From Duganella sp. SG902 (GTDB lineage: Bacteria; Pseudomonadota; Gammaproteobacteria; Burkholderiales; Burkholderiaceae_D): a stretch of 64,000 bases of DNA. This document shows, in pieces, positions 63,801-64,000 of the stretch. The DNA lies in NCBI RefSeq assembly GCF_013376005.1, contig NZ_JABMJK010000007.1:238766-302765 (forward strand), in the 5' to 3' direction. Below the pieces are notes generated by a model. That model was not told the DNA's origin. It worked only from the letters and a program-made list of their open reading frames with translations, and ran no database searches. A program made the translations under genes and the position numbers. The first letter of the stretch is position 1. Every line of letters starts with the position of its first letter.

Positions 63801-64000
63801 ATGGCAGCCGCATTGATCGAACGGGTCGTTTCCGCCTTGGCGCAGTTTTCGAGCGCCACCCGTTTATACGAATTGACGCTGGACGACGGCGATAGCGCAG
63901 ACCTGGGCGCGGGCGGTTTGCTGGTCGAGGCGTTCGCGGCGGACGACAGCGTGCAGGGCGTGGGGCCGCGCGACATCATCGTGTTGTCCACCAACGCGTC
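63801..64000 (+). CDS. N-terminus of a probable VgrG-type protein (partial)
   Basis: From ATG 63801 the frame stays open to the window end (66 codons). The stretch RLYELTLDDGDSADLGAGGLL then LVEAFAADDS and a DIIVLSTNA strand match the opening of VgrG proteins, the spike of type VI secretion systems: RLYxL strand, LLVExF, then an LSxxA strand. No clear ribosome site precedes the ATG, and an opposite-strand open frame covers the same bases. The rest of the gene is outside the window. Confidence 0.55.
   Translation, partial: MAAALIERVVSALAQFSSATRLYELTLDDGDSADLGAGGLLVEAFAADDSVQGVGPRDIIVLSTNA

Noticed and set aside
63785..63994. 69-codon open frame on the - strand at the window end
   Set aside because: It is opposite a frame with VgrG-like motifs and has a low-complexity Ser/Ala/Thr composition.

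Overview
The window looks like chromosomal DNA from a GC-rich betaproteobacterium, most likely of the family Oxalobacteraceae (Massilia / Duganella / Janthinobacterium relatives). The grounds are the tig-clpP-clpX-lon-hup order followed by tRNAs, PEP-CTERM exported proteins, single-copy hpnC/D/E squalene genes, and a Hrp2-type secretion cluster of the Ralstonia/Xanthomonas/Burkholderia kind. The assignment is inferred from gene content; no database was searched.

Region 1 (1-10.7 kb): the end of a prolyl-oligopeptidase-like gene, a zinc metalloprotease, an ammonium transporter behind an apparent sigma-54/NtrC promoter, and two PEP-CTERM genes. The first PEP-CTERM gene is an in-frame fusion of two complete precursors. 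A divergent XRE-cupin regulator then precedes a kbl / SDR threonine dehydrogenase / sdaA operon for threonine and serine breakdown.

Region 2 (10.7-41.1 kb): a non-flagellar type III secretion system (T3SS) of Hrp group 2. Left block, + strand: SctD, HrpD6-like, two tandem 70-aa proteins in the pilin position, HpaB. Converging - strand block: hrcU-hrcV-hpaP-hrcQ-hrcR-hrcS and an HpaA-position gene. Divergent + strand block: hrpB1-hrpB2-hrcJ-hrpB4-hrpB5-hrcN-hrpB7-hrcT. Then come two tandem paralogous TPR-hybrid histidine kinases, a convergent NarL-type regulator, a HrpB/HrpX-type AraC activator and the secretin hrcC. The cargo end holds a 1225-aa candidate effector, a lytic transglycosylase, and two proteins (386 and 182 aa) ending in the same helical module as the 70-aa pilin candidates. 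Five TTCG-N16-TTCG boxes (PIP / hrpII type) lie upstream of sctD, hrcU, hrpB1, the effector and the 386-aa gene. Four of them have a YANNNT -10 element exactly 31 bases after the box, tying apparatus and cargo into one predicted HrpB-type regulon.

Region 3 (41.1-56.3 kb): thrC-moeA-moaD, a small membrane protein, a BaiN-like flavoprotein, a DUF1700/DUF2807 pair, squalene genes hpnE-hpnD and hpnC (separated by three unrelated genes), and an RND efflux pair.

Region 4 (56.3-64 kb): tRNA-Leu, tig, an intergenic palindromic repeat, clpP, clpX, a possible small transcript, lon, hup, tRNA-Val, two identical tRNA-Asp genes, and the start of a probable VgrG-type gene cut by the window end.

The most novel feature is the shared C-terminal pilin-like module found in four T3SS-locus proteins, two free-standing and two as tails of larger proteins.
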